From the NCBI GenBank assembly GCA_903944085.1, contig CAJAQO010000094.1, positions 1 to 57,808 on the forward strand: a stretch of DNA of 57,808 bases. The letters run 5' to 3'. The notes under the pieces were generated by a model. It saw nothing but the letters and a program-made list of their open reading frames with translations. It was not told the DNA's origin and did no database searches. The stretch comes from an uncultured Verrucomicrobia subdivision 3 bacterium. Lineage in GTDB: Bacteria; Verrucomicrobiota; Verrucomicrobiia; Limisphaerales; UBA11358. The position numbers and the translations under genes are program-made. Positions 30,026 to 37,328 of this stretch are shown piece after piece (position 1 is the first letter of the stretch; each line of letters opens with the position of its first letter).

Positions 30026-30049
30026 CCTTTGCGCCTTTGCGCCTTTGCG
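30026..30049. repeat. Octamer repeat cctttgcg, 3 copies, upstream of uvrC
   Basis: Three perfect head-to-tail copies ending 15 nt before the uvrC ATG, where a Shine-Dalgarno sequence would be expected. A related octamer array (gcagagac) sits 14 nt upstream of trpC. Confidence 0.85.
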
Positions 30050-30064
30050 TGAAACTTTTAAGCC

Positions 30065-31555
30065 ATGTCTGTCTCGGAACATATTCGGAAAAAATTGGGG
30101 ACCGTCCCGCACAAGCCCGGCGTGTATCTGCACAAGGACCGCTTCGGCACGGTCATCTACGTCGGCAAGGCGCGTGATCTGCGGAAGCGCGTGAACCAGT
30201 ATTTCCAAGCCAGCCGGCGGCTGGGCTGGGATTTGAAATTCAATGCGCTCGTCGAGGCGATTTGCGATTTTGACGTCCACGTTGTCCGCAGCGAACCCGA
30301 AGCGCTGCTGCTCGAAAGCAAGCTCATCAAGGATTTCAAGCCGCGCTTCAACGTCAGCCTGCGCGACGACAAACGCTACCTCATGCTCAAGGTCAACTTG
30401 AACGACCCGATTCCGAATTTCATTTTCACGCGGCTGAAAAAAGATGACGGCGCACGCTACTTCGGGCCGTTTGTAAATTCCACCGCGCTGCGCAATGCCG
30501 TGGCCCTGGCGCGCAAGCAGTTTAATTTGCGCGGCTGCCGCGTGTTCACGCCGGGCGCGGCGGATTACAAGCATTGCCTTTATGCGCATTTGAAATATTG
30601 CACCGCGCCGTGCGTCGGCAACGTCACGCGCGAGCAATATCTGGAACAAGTCAACGCCGCGTGTAATTTCCTCGAAGGCCAGTGCCGCGAAATGCAGGGC
30701 CAGCTCGAAGCGGAAATGAAAAAAGCCGCCGCCGCGCATGAATTCGAGAAGGCGGCCGACCTGCGCGATCTTCTGCGCGACTTGCAGGACACCTGGAAAC
30801 GCACGGAGAAATTTGCGCGCGTGCCTTACAATTTACCGCTGGCCATCAATCCGGCAAACGATTTGGTTGAACTGGCGAAGGTGCTGGATTTGTCCGCGGC
30901 ACCGGTGCGGATTGAAGGCTTTGACATTTCCAACATCAGCGGCACGTTCGCCGTCGCGTCATTGGTGAGTTTCAAAAACGGCCGGCCGGACCGGGCGAAT
31001 TATCGCCGGTTCAAAATCAAAACGGTCATTGGACAAGATGATTTCGCCAGCATGGCGGAAGTGGTGCACCGACGATATTCACGGCTGAAGCGCGAAGCCA
31101 AGCCGATGCCGGATTTGATTTTGGTTGATGGCGGCAAAGGGCAGCTTGGCATGGCCTGCGCGGAGTTGAAAAAACTCGGACTTGAAAAAACTCCTGTCAT
31201 CGGCCTGGCGAAGGAGTTTGAGGAAATTTATCTGCCGGAAAAAAGTCTGCCGCTGCGCCTCGGCCTCGATCATCCGGCGGTGAAATTGTTGCAGCGGTTG
31301 CGCGACGAATGCCACCGCGTGGCGAACAGCTACAACGCGCAGCTCCGGCTCAAGAAAATTTCCGAGAGCGTGCTGGACGAATTTCCCGGCATCGGCGAGC
31401 GGCGCAAGGCGGCGCTGCTGAAAAAATTCGGCTCGGTGCAGCGGCTCAAAACCGCAACGCTGGAGCAAATCGCCGCCGTGCCCGGTTTCGGCGGCAAGGC
31501 GGCGGAAGAGTTGAAAAATTTTCTGGCCGCGCGTTCAACGCCGGCTGGCGGATGA
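30065..31555 (+). CDS. uvrC: Excinuclease ABC subunit C (UvrC)
   Basis: 496 aa. UvrC makes the dual incisions of nucleotide excision repair with UvrA and UvrB. Visible domains: GIY-YIG nuclease (about 12-95; GVY at 19-21, IYVGKA at 31-36), a four-cysteine region (C158, C171, C179, C183) matching the iron-sulphur site described for UvrC, a UVR motif binding UvrB (about 220-245, AHEFEKAADLRD), an RNase H-like second nuclease (about 282-420; FDISN with D287, LILVDGGKGQL with D355, RDECHRVA) and tandem helix-hairpin-helix motifs (from about 440, FPGIGERRKAALL, VPGFGGKAAEEL). It is shorter than the ~610-aa E. coli protein but all functional parts are present. No Shine-Dalgarno is visible; an octamer array occupies that place. 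The 3' end overlaps the convergent membrane-protein gene by 21 bp. Confidence 0.97.
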   Translation: MSVSEHIRKKLGTVPHKPGVYLHKDRFGTVIYVGKARDLRKRVNQYFQASRRLGWDLKFNALVEAICDFDVHVVRSEPEALLLESKLIKDFKPRFNVSLRDDKRYLMLKVNLNDPIPNFIFTRLKKDDGARYFGPFVNSTALRNAVALARKQFNLRGCRVFTPGAADYKHCLYAHLKYCTAPCVGNVTREQYLEQVNAACNFLEGQCREMQGQLEAEMKKAAAAHEFEKAADLRDLLRDLQDTWKRTEKFARVPYNLPLAINPANDLVELAKVLDLSAAPVRIEGFDISNISGTFAVASLVSFKNGRPDRANYRRFKIKTVIGQDDFASMAEVVHRRYSRLKREAKPMPDLILVDGGKGQLGMACAELKKLGLEKTPVIGLAKEFEEIYLPEKSLPLRLGLDHPAVKLLQRLRDECHRVANSYNAQLRLKKISESVLDEFPGIGERRKAALLKKFGSVQRLKTATLEQIAAVPGFGGKAAEELKNFLAARSTPAGG

Positions 31556-32197
31556 ACCCGCAATCGTGGCTTCTTTTCGCGCGGTGGCAACAAACCCCCA
31601 ACTCCAGCCAATCAGGATTCCCAAGGGAGGCAACACCCAAAAAAGGGAAACCACGCCCATCTTGGCTTCGGTAAAGTTGCAGCGCGGCAAAATGAGGATG
31701 CCGCCGATCATCACGAGCAGCACCGGGAAAAGAATGGCATCGCGCATTTGGCGGGTGCGGAGGCGGGGAAATCGTTCAAATCCGAGGCGCAGGCTCCAGG
31801 CAAGCAGGGAAAAAGTGAAGGCGGCGGCCAGACTCGCGGTTCGCTGCCCAAACGTCATGTCTGAGAAAGGACCGTCCTTCATGAAAAAAGCCTGGCTGAC
31901 TCCCACCAGCGGAATCACGAGCGTGCTCGCCGCAAACCAGATTTCCAGGAATAAATATTGGTGCCGGCTTCCCCGGGCTGGTTCAGTTTTCCGGAATTCA
32001 TTCCGGAGCGTGCATCCCGAACCGATTTGTTGAACCGCCGCGGCAAAAGCCGTTTGTTCATCCGATCCGGATTTTGTCCGTCGCTCAATGTCCTCGCGCA
32101 GGTGAATCTCCAATTCCTCCAGCGGCACGGGCGTTTGGATGCCCGCAGCGAGCATTTTCTGCCGCCAATCTGCAATGGCTAGTTCGAGGTTGAACAT
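31535..32197 (-). CDS. PadR-operon membrane protein, paralogue 3
   Basis: 220 aa from the ATG at 32197, preceded by a good AAAGGA Shine-Dalgarno site. The N-terminal soluble segment (about 1-65) opens MFNLELAIADWRQKMLAAGI and contains TPVPLEELEIHLRED, shared almost unchanged with the two upstream genes; it resembles the prefix domain found before permease-like proteins. Four predicted membrane helices follow (for example LEIWFAASTLVIPLVGV and DAILFPVLLVMIGGILIL). No transporter motif is seen. It is the last gene of a four-gene minus-strand unit led by padR. Its final 21 bp overlap uvrC tail to tail. Confidence 0.8.
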   Translation of the reverse strand: MFNLELAIADWRQKMLAAGIQTPVPLEELEIHLREDIERRTKSGSDEQTAFAAAVQQIGSGCTLRNEFRKTEPARGSRHQYLFLEIWFAASTLVIPLVGVSQAFFMKDGPFSDMTFGQRTASLAAAFTFSLLAWSLRLGFERFPRLRTRQMRDAILFPVLLVMIGGILILPRCNFTEAKMGVVSLFWVLPPLGILIGWSWGFVATARKEATIAGSSASRR

Positions 32198-32211
32198 GGT
32201 ATCCTTTCGAT

Positions 32212-32865
32212 TTAAACACCCGCCGACGCGGATTTTTTCCGAGCAGCGGCTTCGATGCCCCAAAACAAACCGATCCAGACTCCGGCCGGCGAAAGAAACG
32301 CCCAGACGAATGCCACCACAAATTGGCTCATGGTGAAATCGTGTTGCGGCACGAGCCGGCGCAAAAAGATAATCCACCACAGCGCCAGCAGCAGACCGCC
32401 CAAGGCACCGATGGCGTCGCGGATTCGCCGGTTGGCAATGACCGGGAAGATTCCGCAGCTCAATCTTCCGGACCAGGCGAGCAAGGAAAACGCGGCCAGC
32501 GCCGCCAGGCTGGACAGTTCCTCGGCGGCAGTCATGTCAATAAAACTCGCCCTTTGGAGCAGGACGCCGCCCATGACCAACGGCAACAGAATCGTGAGCA
32601 GCAGCAAGCCGATTTCCGTCAGCCTCCACTTGCGAACGTCCTGGGTTTGGTCAGCTTTCATAAATTCATTGTGGACCGTGTGCGCCGGTCCGAGTTTCTG
32701 CACGGCAGAAGTGAAGGCGGCTTGTGGGTTCAATCCGGTTTTCATCTGTCGCTCAATTTCCTCGCGCAGATGAATTTCCAATTCTTCCAGTGGCACGGGC
32801 GTCTTGATTCCGGCGGCAAGCATTTGCTGTTGCCATTCCGCGATGGATTGTTCGAGGTTGAACAT
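32212..32865 (-). CDS. PadR-operon membrane protein, paralogue 2
   Basis: 217 aa. The same N-terminal segment as its neighbours (MFNLEQSIAEWQQQMLAAGI then TPVPLEELEIHLREEIERQM) precedes membrane helices including LTEIGLLLLTILLPLVMGGV and FSLLAWSGRLSCGIF, with RRIRDAIGALGGLLLALWWI and a C-terminal SPAGVWIGLFWGIEAAARKK. It starts 3 bp after the stop of paralogue 1 and ends 14 bp before the start of paralogue 3. Tandem duplication of an ancestral gene is the simplest origin. Function unknown; PadR-controlled membrane proteins often answer envelope stress or toxic compounds. Confidence 0.8.
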   Translation of the reverse strand: MFNLEQSIAEWQQQMLAAGIKTPVPLEELEIHLREEIERQMKTGLNPQAAFTSAVQKLGPAHTVHNEFMKADQTQDVRKWRLTEIGLLLLTILLPLVMGGVLLQRASFIDMTAAEELSSLAALAAFSLLAWSGRLSCGIFPVIANRRIRDAIGALGGLLLALWWIIFLRRLVPQHDFTMSQFVVAFVWAFLSPAGVWIGLFWGIEAAARKKSASAGV

Positions 32866-32868
32866 TTT

Positions 32869-33693
32869 TTACGAATCAATAAGGGTGCGCTCTTGAGCGG
32901 CTTTTTCCAATCCGTAGCCCGCGCCGCCCAAGACTGATGCCATGGCCAAAGTCCACGAGCCCAAAATTATGCCAATGGAAAAAGGTAACGGCGTCATGAA
33001 AAAGCATAGGGCTATTAAAAGAATCCCCAAAAGGCACCCGGCGATTCCCACCATCGTTCTGGTTCGCCGGTTGGGGACGACGGGGAGAATCTCCCGACAT
33101 TTTTTCCAGCCTAGAACGGAAAGCACACTCACGGCCAGGGCGGCAAACACAAAAACTCGTTCGATCACGCCAACCGCAGCGCTGAATTTCGGCACGGTGA
33201 GAAACAATAAAATCGGCAGCGTCGTAAGCCAGACGGCAAACGCGGAATAGAAGATTCCGATGATTTTCCACCGTCTAACATTCCGGCTGTCGTTCGATTC
33301 AAAATAAAAAAATGCGTTGCTCAAACCGAAGAAGACAATTGCGCCGCCGGCGATCAACCATTCCACCTGCTCGTTTTTCCGCAGGTGCGCTGCGTCAGGA
33401 TGCTCCGTTAAAATCCGCAGAATGATGACTGCGCCAATGGCCACGGCAAAGATTCCAATCTTTTTCATAGATGTCCTTTCTGCTTTTTTGAATTCACACT
33501 TGAGGATTTCAGGCGAACCGATTCGCCGGGTGGAAATTTCAAAGGCCTTTTGCCCGCTCAACCCCGCTTTCATCTGCCGCTCGATTTCCTCGCGCAAATG
33601 AATTTCCAATTCCTCCAGCGGCACGGGCGTTTTAATTCCAGCAGCCAGCATCTGCCGCCGCCAGTCGGCGATGGCTTGTTCTAGATCAAACAT
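32869..33693 (-). CDS. PadR-operon membrane protein, paralogue 1
   Basis: 274 aa, the longest of the three. N-terminus MFDLEQAIADWRRQMLAAGI with TPVPLEELEIHLREEIERQM, then a short linker with FEISTRRIGSPEILKCEF, and about six membrane helices (KIGIFAVAIGAVIIL, WLIAGGAIVFFGLSNAFFYF, GIFYSAFAVWLTTLPILLFL and others). Its ATG lies inside the end of padR (8-bp overlap), so translation is coupled to the regulator. An in-frame ATG at MKKIGIFAVA could suggest a shorter form, but conservation of the first 40 residues with the paralogues supports the full length. Confidence 0.8.
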   Translation of the reverse strand: MFDLEQAIADWRRQMLAAGIKTPVPLEELEIHLREEIERQMKAGLSGQKAFEISTRRIGSPEILKCEFKKAERTSMKKIGIFAVAIGAVIILRILTEHPDAAHLRKNEQVEWLIAGGAIVFFGLSNAFFYFESNDSRNVRRWKIIGIFYSAFAVWLTTLPILLFLTVPKFSAAVGVIERVFVFAALAVSVLSVLGWKKCREILPVVPNRRTRTMVGIAGCLLGILLIALCFFMTPLPFSIGIILGSWTLAMASVLGGAGYGLEKAAQERTLIDS

Positions 33694-34018
33694 ACTGTTC
33701 CTTTTTCAAGCCGGCCAAAACCGAATGCACCAGCGACCATTGTTCGTGGTGTTTGACCATCGCCGTCTTTCCGTCTTTTTTGAGCGAGTAGTATTTGCGC
33801 TTCCGCCCGGTCTCGCTTTCGCCCCAGCGCGACTTGATCAAGCCCCGGTGTTCCATCCGGTGCAGCACCGGGTAGAGCATCCCGTCCGTCCATTGCAGTT
33901 TGCCGTCGGAGCGGGCTTTGACCTCTTGGATGATGGCGTAGCCGTAGCTTTCACCCTGGGCGAGCAACGCCAAAACCAGCGGTTCCGCCGAGGCGGCAAC
34001 GAGTTCTTTGCGAATCAT
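33686..34018 (-). CDS. PadR family transcriptional regulator
   Basis: 110 aa from MIRKELVAASAEPLVLALL at 34018; an ATG five codons upstream (34033) lies within the inverted repeat and is less likely. The winged-helix PadR domain is complete: LLAQGESYGYAIIQEV, LQWTDGMLYPVLHRMEHRGLI and ETGRKRKYYSLKKDGK. PadR proteins are small dimeric repressors, often autoregulated and relieved by ligand binding or loss of an inducing signal. An inverted repeat 10 bp upstream of the ATG is a good autoregulatory operator. Its 3' end overlaps the first membrane-protein gene by 8 bp. PadR plus prefix-domain membrane proteins is a recurrent regulator/effector arrangement. Confidence 0.93.
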   Translation of the reverse strand: MIRKELVAASAEPLVLALLAQGESYGYAIIQEVKARSDGKLQWTDGMLYPVLHRMEHRGLIKSRWGESETGRKRKYYSLKKDGKTAMVKHHEQWSLVHSVLAGLKKEQYV

Positions 34019-34027
34019 AGGGACACT

Positions 34028-34048
34028 ATACATAGCCGTGATATGTAT
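34028..34048 (-). promoter_or_regulatory. Candidate PadR operator
   Basis: atacata and tatgtat are exact inverted 7-bp arms around gccgtga, ending 10 bp upstream of the padR start codon. The core ACATA...TATGT resembles the ATGT/ACAT-type dyads bound by known PadR proteins. The repeat is seen directly; binding is inferred. Confidence 0.6.
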
Positions 34049-34098
34049 GTCAACCGGAAAATTTCGAGCGCAGCCACGGCGGTTTTCAAGCCGGGCGA

Positions 34099-34920
34099 TT
34101 AGAAGAACGGATTGTGCGCCTTTTCCTCCGCGACCGTCGTGAGCGGGCCGTGGCCGGGGCAGAGCAAAGTTGCCGGCGGCAAGGTTAAAATCTGTTCGCG
34201 GATTTTCTGCCGCGCCAAATCCCAGGCGCCATTCCCGTTGCCCATCGAACCGGCGAAGAGCGTGTCGCCGACGATGGCGGCGTGTGGCGCATCCTCCTCC
34301 CAGTTGCCAACGAGGTAGGTCACACCGTCTGCGGCGTGGCCGGGCGTTTCGCGGTGGGTCACGCGCAAGCCGCCGAGGTGGATGATTTCGGAATTTTTGT
34401 TGCGCTGATCCACGGGCGCATTTTGGGAGCCGGAATGCAGACGCGCTTTGGGCCAAGCCGCGCGGATTTGCGGCAGCGCCTCGACGTGATCCCAATGCGA
34501 ATGCGTGATGAAAATATGTTTAAGCTGAAGCTGCTCGGCGGCAAGACAGTCGAGAATTGGTTGCGCATCGAGGCCGGTGTCGAAGAGCGCGGCGGCGCGC
34601 GTGACTTCGTCCCAGACGAGATAACAATTCACGGTTAGTCCGTCGCCTGCCGTGGTGAACACGCGCAGCTCGCGCCATGCGGCCAAATCTTTCGGCGTCG
34701 GCAGCCAGCCGTCGGCGATGCCGGCCAGTTTCGCGGCGTTCAAGCCGAGCAACGGCGCGAGCGCGGTGAAATTTATTTTTTGAGCGCCTTGGCCGGCTTG
34801 CTCCAGCGCGGAAAGTTCGGCCTCAGAAATTCCCGCCGCCGCCGCCGCTGCCGCCGCAGAGACGCCGCTCATGGCGCGAGCTTTGCGGAGGATGTCGCCG
34901 AGATGATCTTCAAGTTGCAT
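34099..34920 (-). CDS. HTH-metallo-beta-lactamase fusion hydrolase
   Basis: 273 aa. The first ~75 residues look like an XRE-type helix-turn-helix (LGDILRKARAMSG, AAAAAGISEAELSALEQ, LAPLLGLNAAKLAGI). From about residue 85 comes a metallo-beta-lactamase fold of the glyoxalase-II group: THSHWDH (H140, H142, D144, H145), ETPGHAADG, VGDTLFAG and LCPGHGP, which together give the dinuclear metal site. The enzyme part should hydrolyse a thioester or similar ester; the substrate is unknown. The N-terminal domain could bind DNA or serve only as a fold. It is transcribed alone. Confidence 0.82.
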   Translation of the reverse strand: MQLEDHLGDILRKARAMSGVSAAAAAAAAGISEAELSALEQAGQGAQKINFTALAPLLGLNAAKLAGIADGWLPTPKDLAAWRELRVFTTAGDGLTVNCYLVWDEVTRAAALFDTGLDAQPILDCLAAEQLQLKHIFITHSHWDHVEALPQIRAAWPKARLHSGSQNAPVDQRNKNSEIIHLGGLRVTHRETPGHAADGVTYLVGNWEEDAPHAAIVGDTLFAGSMGNGNGAWDLARQKIREQILTLPPATLLCPGHGPLTTVAEEKAHNPFF

Positions 34921-34971
34921 GGTCTGACGTTAACGGAAAGGTCGGGGCGGCGGCAAGCGGGGTCATAATTT

Positions 34972-35032
34972 TAATCGTGATCGTAATCGCAGTAGCAGGG
35001 TTGATTAAGATCACGATTAGGAATTGCGATTT
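34972..35032. repeat. Mirror-image hexamer array
   Basis: taatcg, tgatcg, taatcg (34972-34989) is followed after a short gap by gattaa, gatcac, gattag, gaattg, cgattt (35003-35032), the reverse-complement type of the same 6-bp unit. The two halves can pair as a hairpin. It lies upstream of the 58-aa membrane protein gene. Confidence 0.7.
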
Positions 35033-35090
35033 GAAGACCGTGGCCAGCACCTGGCTTGTGGCCGGATGTTCGGTGTGGTAAAACTGGGGC

Positions 35091-35267
35091 GTGTTCTTCC
35101 GCAAAAAAGACAAGCCGCGCGAGCGGTTTTACCTGCTGCCTGGCCAGGGCGGAAGAAATTATCACCGCAAGCAACAGTTTATCATGCGGTGGACGATCGC
35201 GGTGGCGCTGCTGTTCGGCCTGGCGGTGGCGGCGGTGATGTGGTGGCTGTCGCGCCCAAAACTGTGA
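35091..35267 (+). CDS. 58-aa single-pass membrane protein
   Basis: A short frame starts with GTG at 35091 behind a G-rich stretch and ends with TGA at 35265-35267. The product has a basic N-terminus (FFRKKDKPRERFYLLPGQGG, then NYHRKQQF) and one membrane helix (about 32-53, MRWTIAVALLFGLAVAAVMWW) ending SRPKL. Lys/Arg before the helix predict an inside-facing N-terminus. Composition and codon use look like a real gene, and the overlapping alternative frames do not. It sits 48 bp upstream of the SurA-like gene on the same strand and may be co-transcribed. Family not recognised. Confidence 0.6.
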   Translation: MFFRKKDKPRERFYLLPGQGGRNYHRKQQFIMRWTIAVALLFGLAVAAVMWWLSRPKL

Positions 35268-35315
35268 GCGGCGCTTGACCGCGCGAAAGTGGTTGTTACC
35301 ATGCGGGAGAGTCAA

Positions 35316-36272
35316 ATGAAATTTTTGCGCTTCATTCCGGTGCTGGCCGTGACGCTCTGCGTGCCGGCGGGGTCGCGAGCCGAGATGGCCGACGGCATCA
35401 AAGCCGTGGTCAACGACCGCGCCATCACTTACGCCGAGGTGGAGGATTCCGCCCGCGACGCCGCGAATGCCCTGCGGCAGCAGTTCGCGTCGCAACCGGA
35501 GGTTTTCCAGCAGAAGCTCAACGAACTGCTCAACGACAGCCTTGACCAGCTCGTCGAACGCCAGCTCATTCTGCACAGCTTCGACACCGAAGGCTACAAG
35601 CTGCCCGACAGCGTGATTGATGAAATGGTGCAGGAACGCATCCACGACCAGTTTGGCGACCGGGTGACGCTCATAAAAACCTTGCAGGCCAGGGGCATGA
35701 CTTTTGAGCAGTTCCGCAAACAGGTCCGCGAGCAATACATTGCCACGCAATTGCGCCTTCAAAACGTCCAGCGCGAAGTCATCATCTCCCCCACCAAGGT
35801 CGTGGACTATTATCAAGGCCACCAGGATAACTTCAAAATTGATGACCAAGTCAAACTGCGCATGATCGTGCTGAACAAAAGTTTGGCGGACGACACCAAC
35901 GCCATCAAGTTCGCCCGCGAAATCCAGGCCAAAATCAAGGAGGGTGCCAGCTTCACCGAAATGGCCACGATTTACTCCCAAGGCTCGCAATCGCATCAGG
36001 GCGGCGACTGGGGCTGGGTCGAGCGCCCCGTTCTCCGCAAGGAACTCGCCGACGTGGCCTTCACGCTCGCCCCCGGCCAGACCAGCGATGCGATTGACAC
36101 CGCCGACGCAATTTATCTGATGCAAGTTGAAGACAAAAAGCCGGCGCACGCCAAGCCACTCACCGACGTCCGCGGCGACATCGAAAAAACGCTCCGCACC
36201 CAGGAGCAGGCGCGGCTGCAAAAACAGTGGATCGAGGGGCTCAAGAAAAAAACCTTCATCCGCTACTTCTGA
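35316..36272 (+). CDS. SurA-like periplasmic peptidyl-prolyl isomerase
   Basis: 318 aa from the ATG at 35316, chosen for its GGGAGA Shine-Dalgarno match and because the signal peptide starts there (MKFLRFIPVLAVTLCVPAGSRA). The N-terminal chaperone half contains GIKAVVNDRAITYAEVE, a SurA_N-like opening, and long helices (LLNDSLDQLVERQLI, QFRKQVREQYIA). A parvulin-type PPIase domain follows (about 180-275; VKLRMIVLNK, AREIQAKIKEGASFTEMA, QGGDWGWVER, VAFTLAPGQTSDAI). SurA escorts outer-membrane beta-barrels and isomerises prolyl bonds in the periplasm. pdxA follows 12 bp downstream, the same neighbour as in E. coli surA-pdxA. Many secreted and barrel proteins in this window are possible clients. 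Confidence 0.88.
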   Translation: MKFLRFIPVLAVTLCVPAGSRAEMADGIKAVVNDRAITYAEVEDSARDAANALRQQFASQPEVFQQKLNELLNDSLDQLVERQLILHSFDTEGYKLPDSVIDEMVQERIHDQFGDRVTLIKTLQARGMTFEQFRKQVREQYIATQLRLQNVQREVIISPTKVVDYYQGHQDNFKIDDQVKLRMIVLNKSLADDTNAIKFAREIQAKIKEGASFTEMATIYSQGSQSHQGGDWGWVERPVLRKELADVAFTLAPGQTSDAIDTADAIYLMQVEDKKPAHAKPLTDVRGDIEKTLRTQEQARLQKQWIEGLKKKTFIRYF

Positions 36273-36284
36273 AAATTACGTGGG

Positions 36285-37328
36285 GTGAGTGAGGTGAAAG
36301 CCGTGGAAAAACCAATTCGCCATCCGCCATCCGCCATCCGCCATTTCATCGGCATTTCCCTCGGTGATGTCACCGGCGTCGGCCCGGAAGTTGCCCTCAA
36401 AGCCATCGCTGCCGAAGCGGCGGCGGATGAAACCAAATATCTTTTGCTTGGCGAAGAGAAAATTCTTCACCAGCTCAATGAGCGGCTGGCATTGAATCTG
36501 CCGCTGCAGACCTTCTCCAACTACACAGCCAGCGGAAGATTTTTTGTCTTCAACCCACTCGCCGAACCGTTGCCGGAAAAACTGCCCGCCGGCTCACCGC
36601 TCGCCGCCAATGCCGCCGTGGCCGCGCTGCGCGAGGGCGGACAGCGCTGCCTGCGCGGCGAATTGGACGCGCTGGTCACTGCGCCGGTGAACAAGGAATC
36701 CATCATTCGCGCCGGCCACAAATTTGTCGGCCAGACGGAATTTCTGTCCGAGCTTGCCGGCACGAACCGCACCGCGATGATGCTGCTCGGCACGGACGAA
36801 CGCGGACGCTGGCTGCGTGTCGCGCTCGCCACGGTTCATATTTCAATAAAATCCGTTCCTGAAAAACTGACAGCGGAAAAAATCACGCTCGCCATCGAAC
36901 TCGCCGCGCAAGCCTGCCGCGACCTCGGTTTGCCGCGCGCCAAAATCGCCGTCGCCGGCCTAAACCCGCACGCCGGCGAAGGCGGCGAATTCGGCGACGA
37001 AGAAATCAAAACTATAGCGCCAACGGTTCTCGCCATGCAGAAACGCGGCTTTGATGTCGTCGGACCTTTGAGCGGCGACACCGTTTTTCACTATGCGCTG
37101 AAAGGGGATTTTGATGCCGTCGTGGCGATGTATCACGACCAGGGACTCGCGCCGCTGAAAGCCGTCGCGTTCGACAGCGGCATCAACTGGACGCTCGGCC
37201 TGCCGTTCATCCGCACCTCACCCGACCACGGCACCGCCTACGACATCGCGGGCAAGGGCATCGCCAATCCGGGCAGCATGATCGCGGCAATCCGCCTGGC
37301 GAAACAGTTGGCGAAGAACCGGAGTTAG
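36285..37328 (+). CDS. pdxA: 4-hydroxythreonine-4-phosphate dehydrogenase
   Basis: 347 aa, GTG start. PdxA oxidises 4-phosphohydroxy-L-threonine in DXP-dependent pyridoxal 5'-phosphate synthesis. Family motifs: ISLGDVTGVGPEVALKA (residues 23-39), LVTAPVNKESI, GHKFVGQTEFL, AGLNPHAGEGGEFGDEE, GPLSGDTVFH, MYHDQGLAPLKAVAF and RTSPDHGTAYDIAG, which include the metal-binding His/Asp residues. The first 22 residues are not family sequence; part is encoded by a catccgc heptamer array. GTG codons at 36294 and 36303 are alternative starts and no start codon follows the array, so the array is translated. The stop overlaps the convergent trpC stop by 4 bp. Confidence 0.95.
   Translation: MSEVKAVEKPIRHPPSAIRHFIGISLGDVTGVGPEVALKAIAAEAAADETKYLLLGEEKILHQLNERLALNLPLQTFSNYTASGRFFVFNPLAEPLPEKLPAGSPLAANAAVAALREGGQRCLRGELDALVTAPVNKESIIRAGHKFVGQTEFLSELAGTNRTAMMLLGTDERGRWLRVALATVHISIKSVPEKLTAEKITLAIELAAQACRDLGLPRAKIAVAGLNPHAGEGGEFGDEEIKTIAPTVLAMQKRGFDVVGPLSGDTVFHYALKGDFDAVVAMYHDQGLAPLKAVAFDSGINWTLGLPFIRTSPDHGTAYDIAGKGIANPGSMIAAIRLAKQLAKNRS
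36321..36344 (+). repeat. Heptamer repeat catccgc in the pdxA 5' end
   Basis: Three full copies plus three bases, translated as part of IRHPPSAIRH at the PdxA N-terminus. The same unit, with one variant copy, is in frame in ribD (53342-53369), giving IRHSPSAI. Confidence 0.85.

Noticed and set aside
34971-36221. 416-aa minus-strand frame opposite the SurA-like gene
   Set aside because: Composition is that of an antisense shadow, and the plus strand encodes a signal peptide and a parvulin domain.
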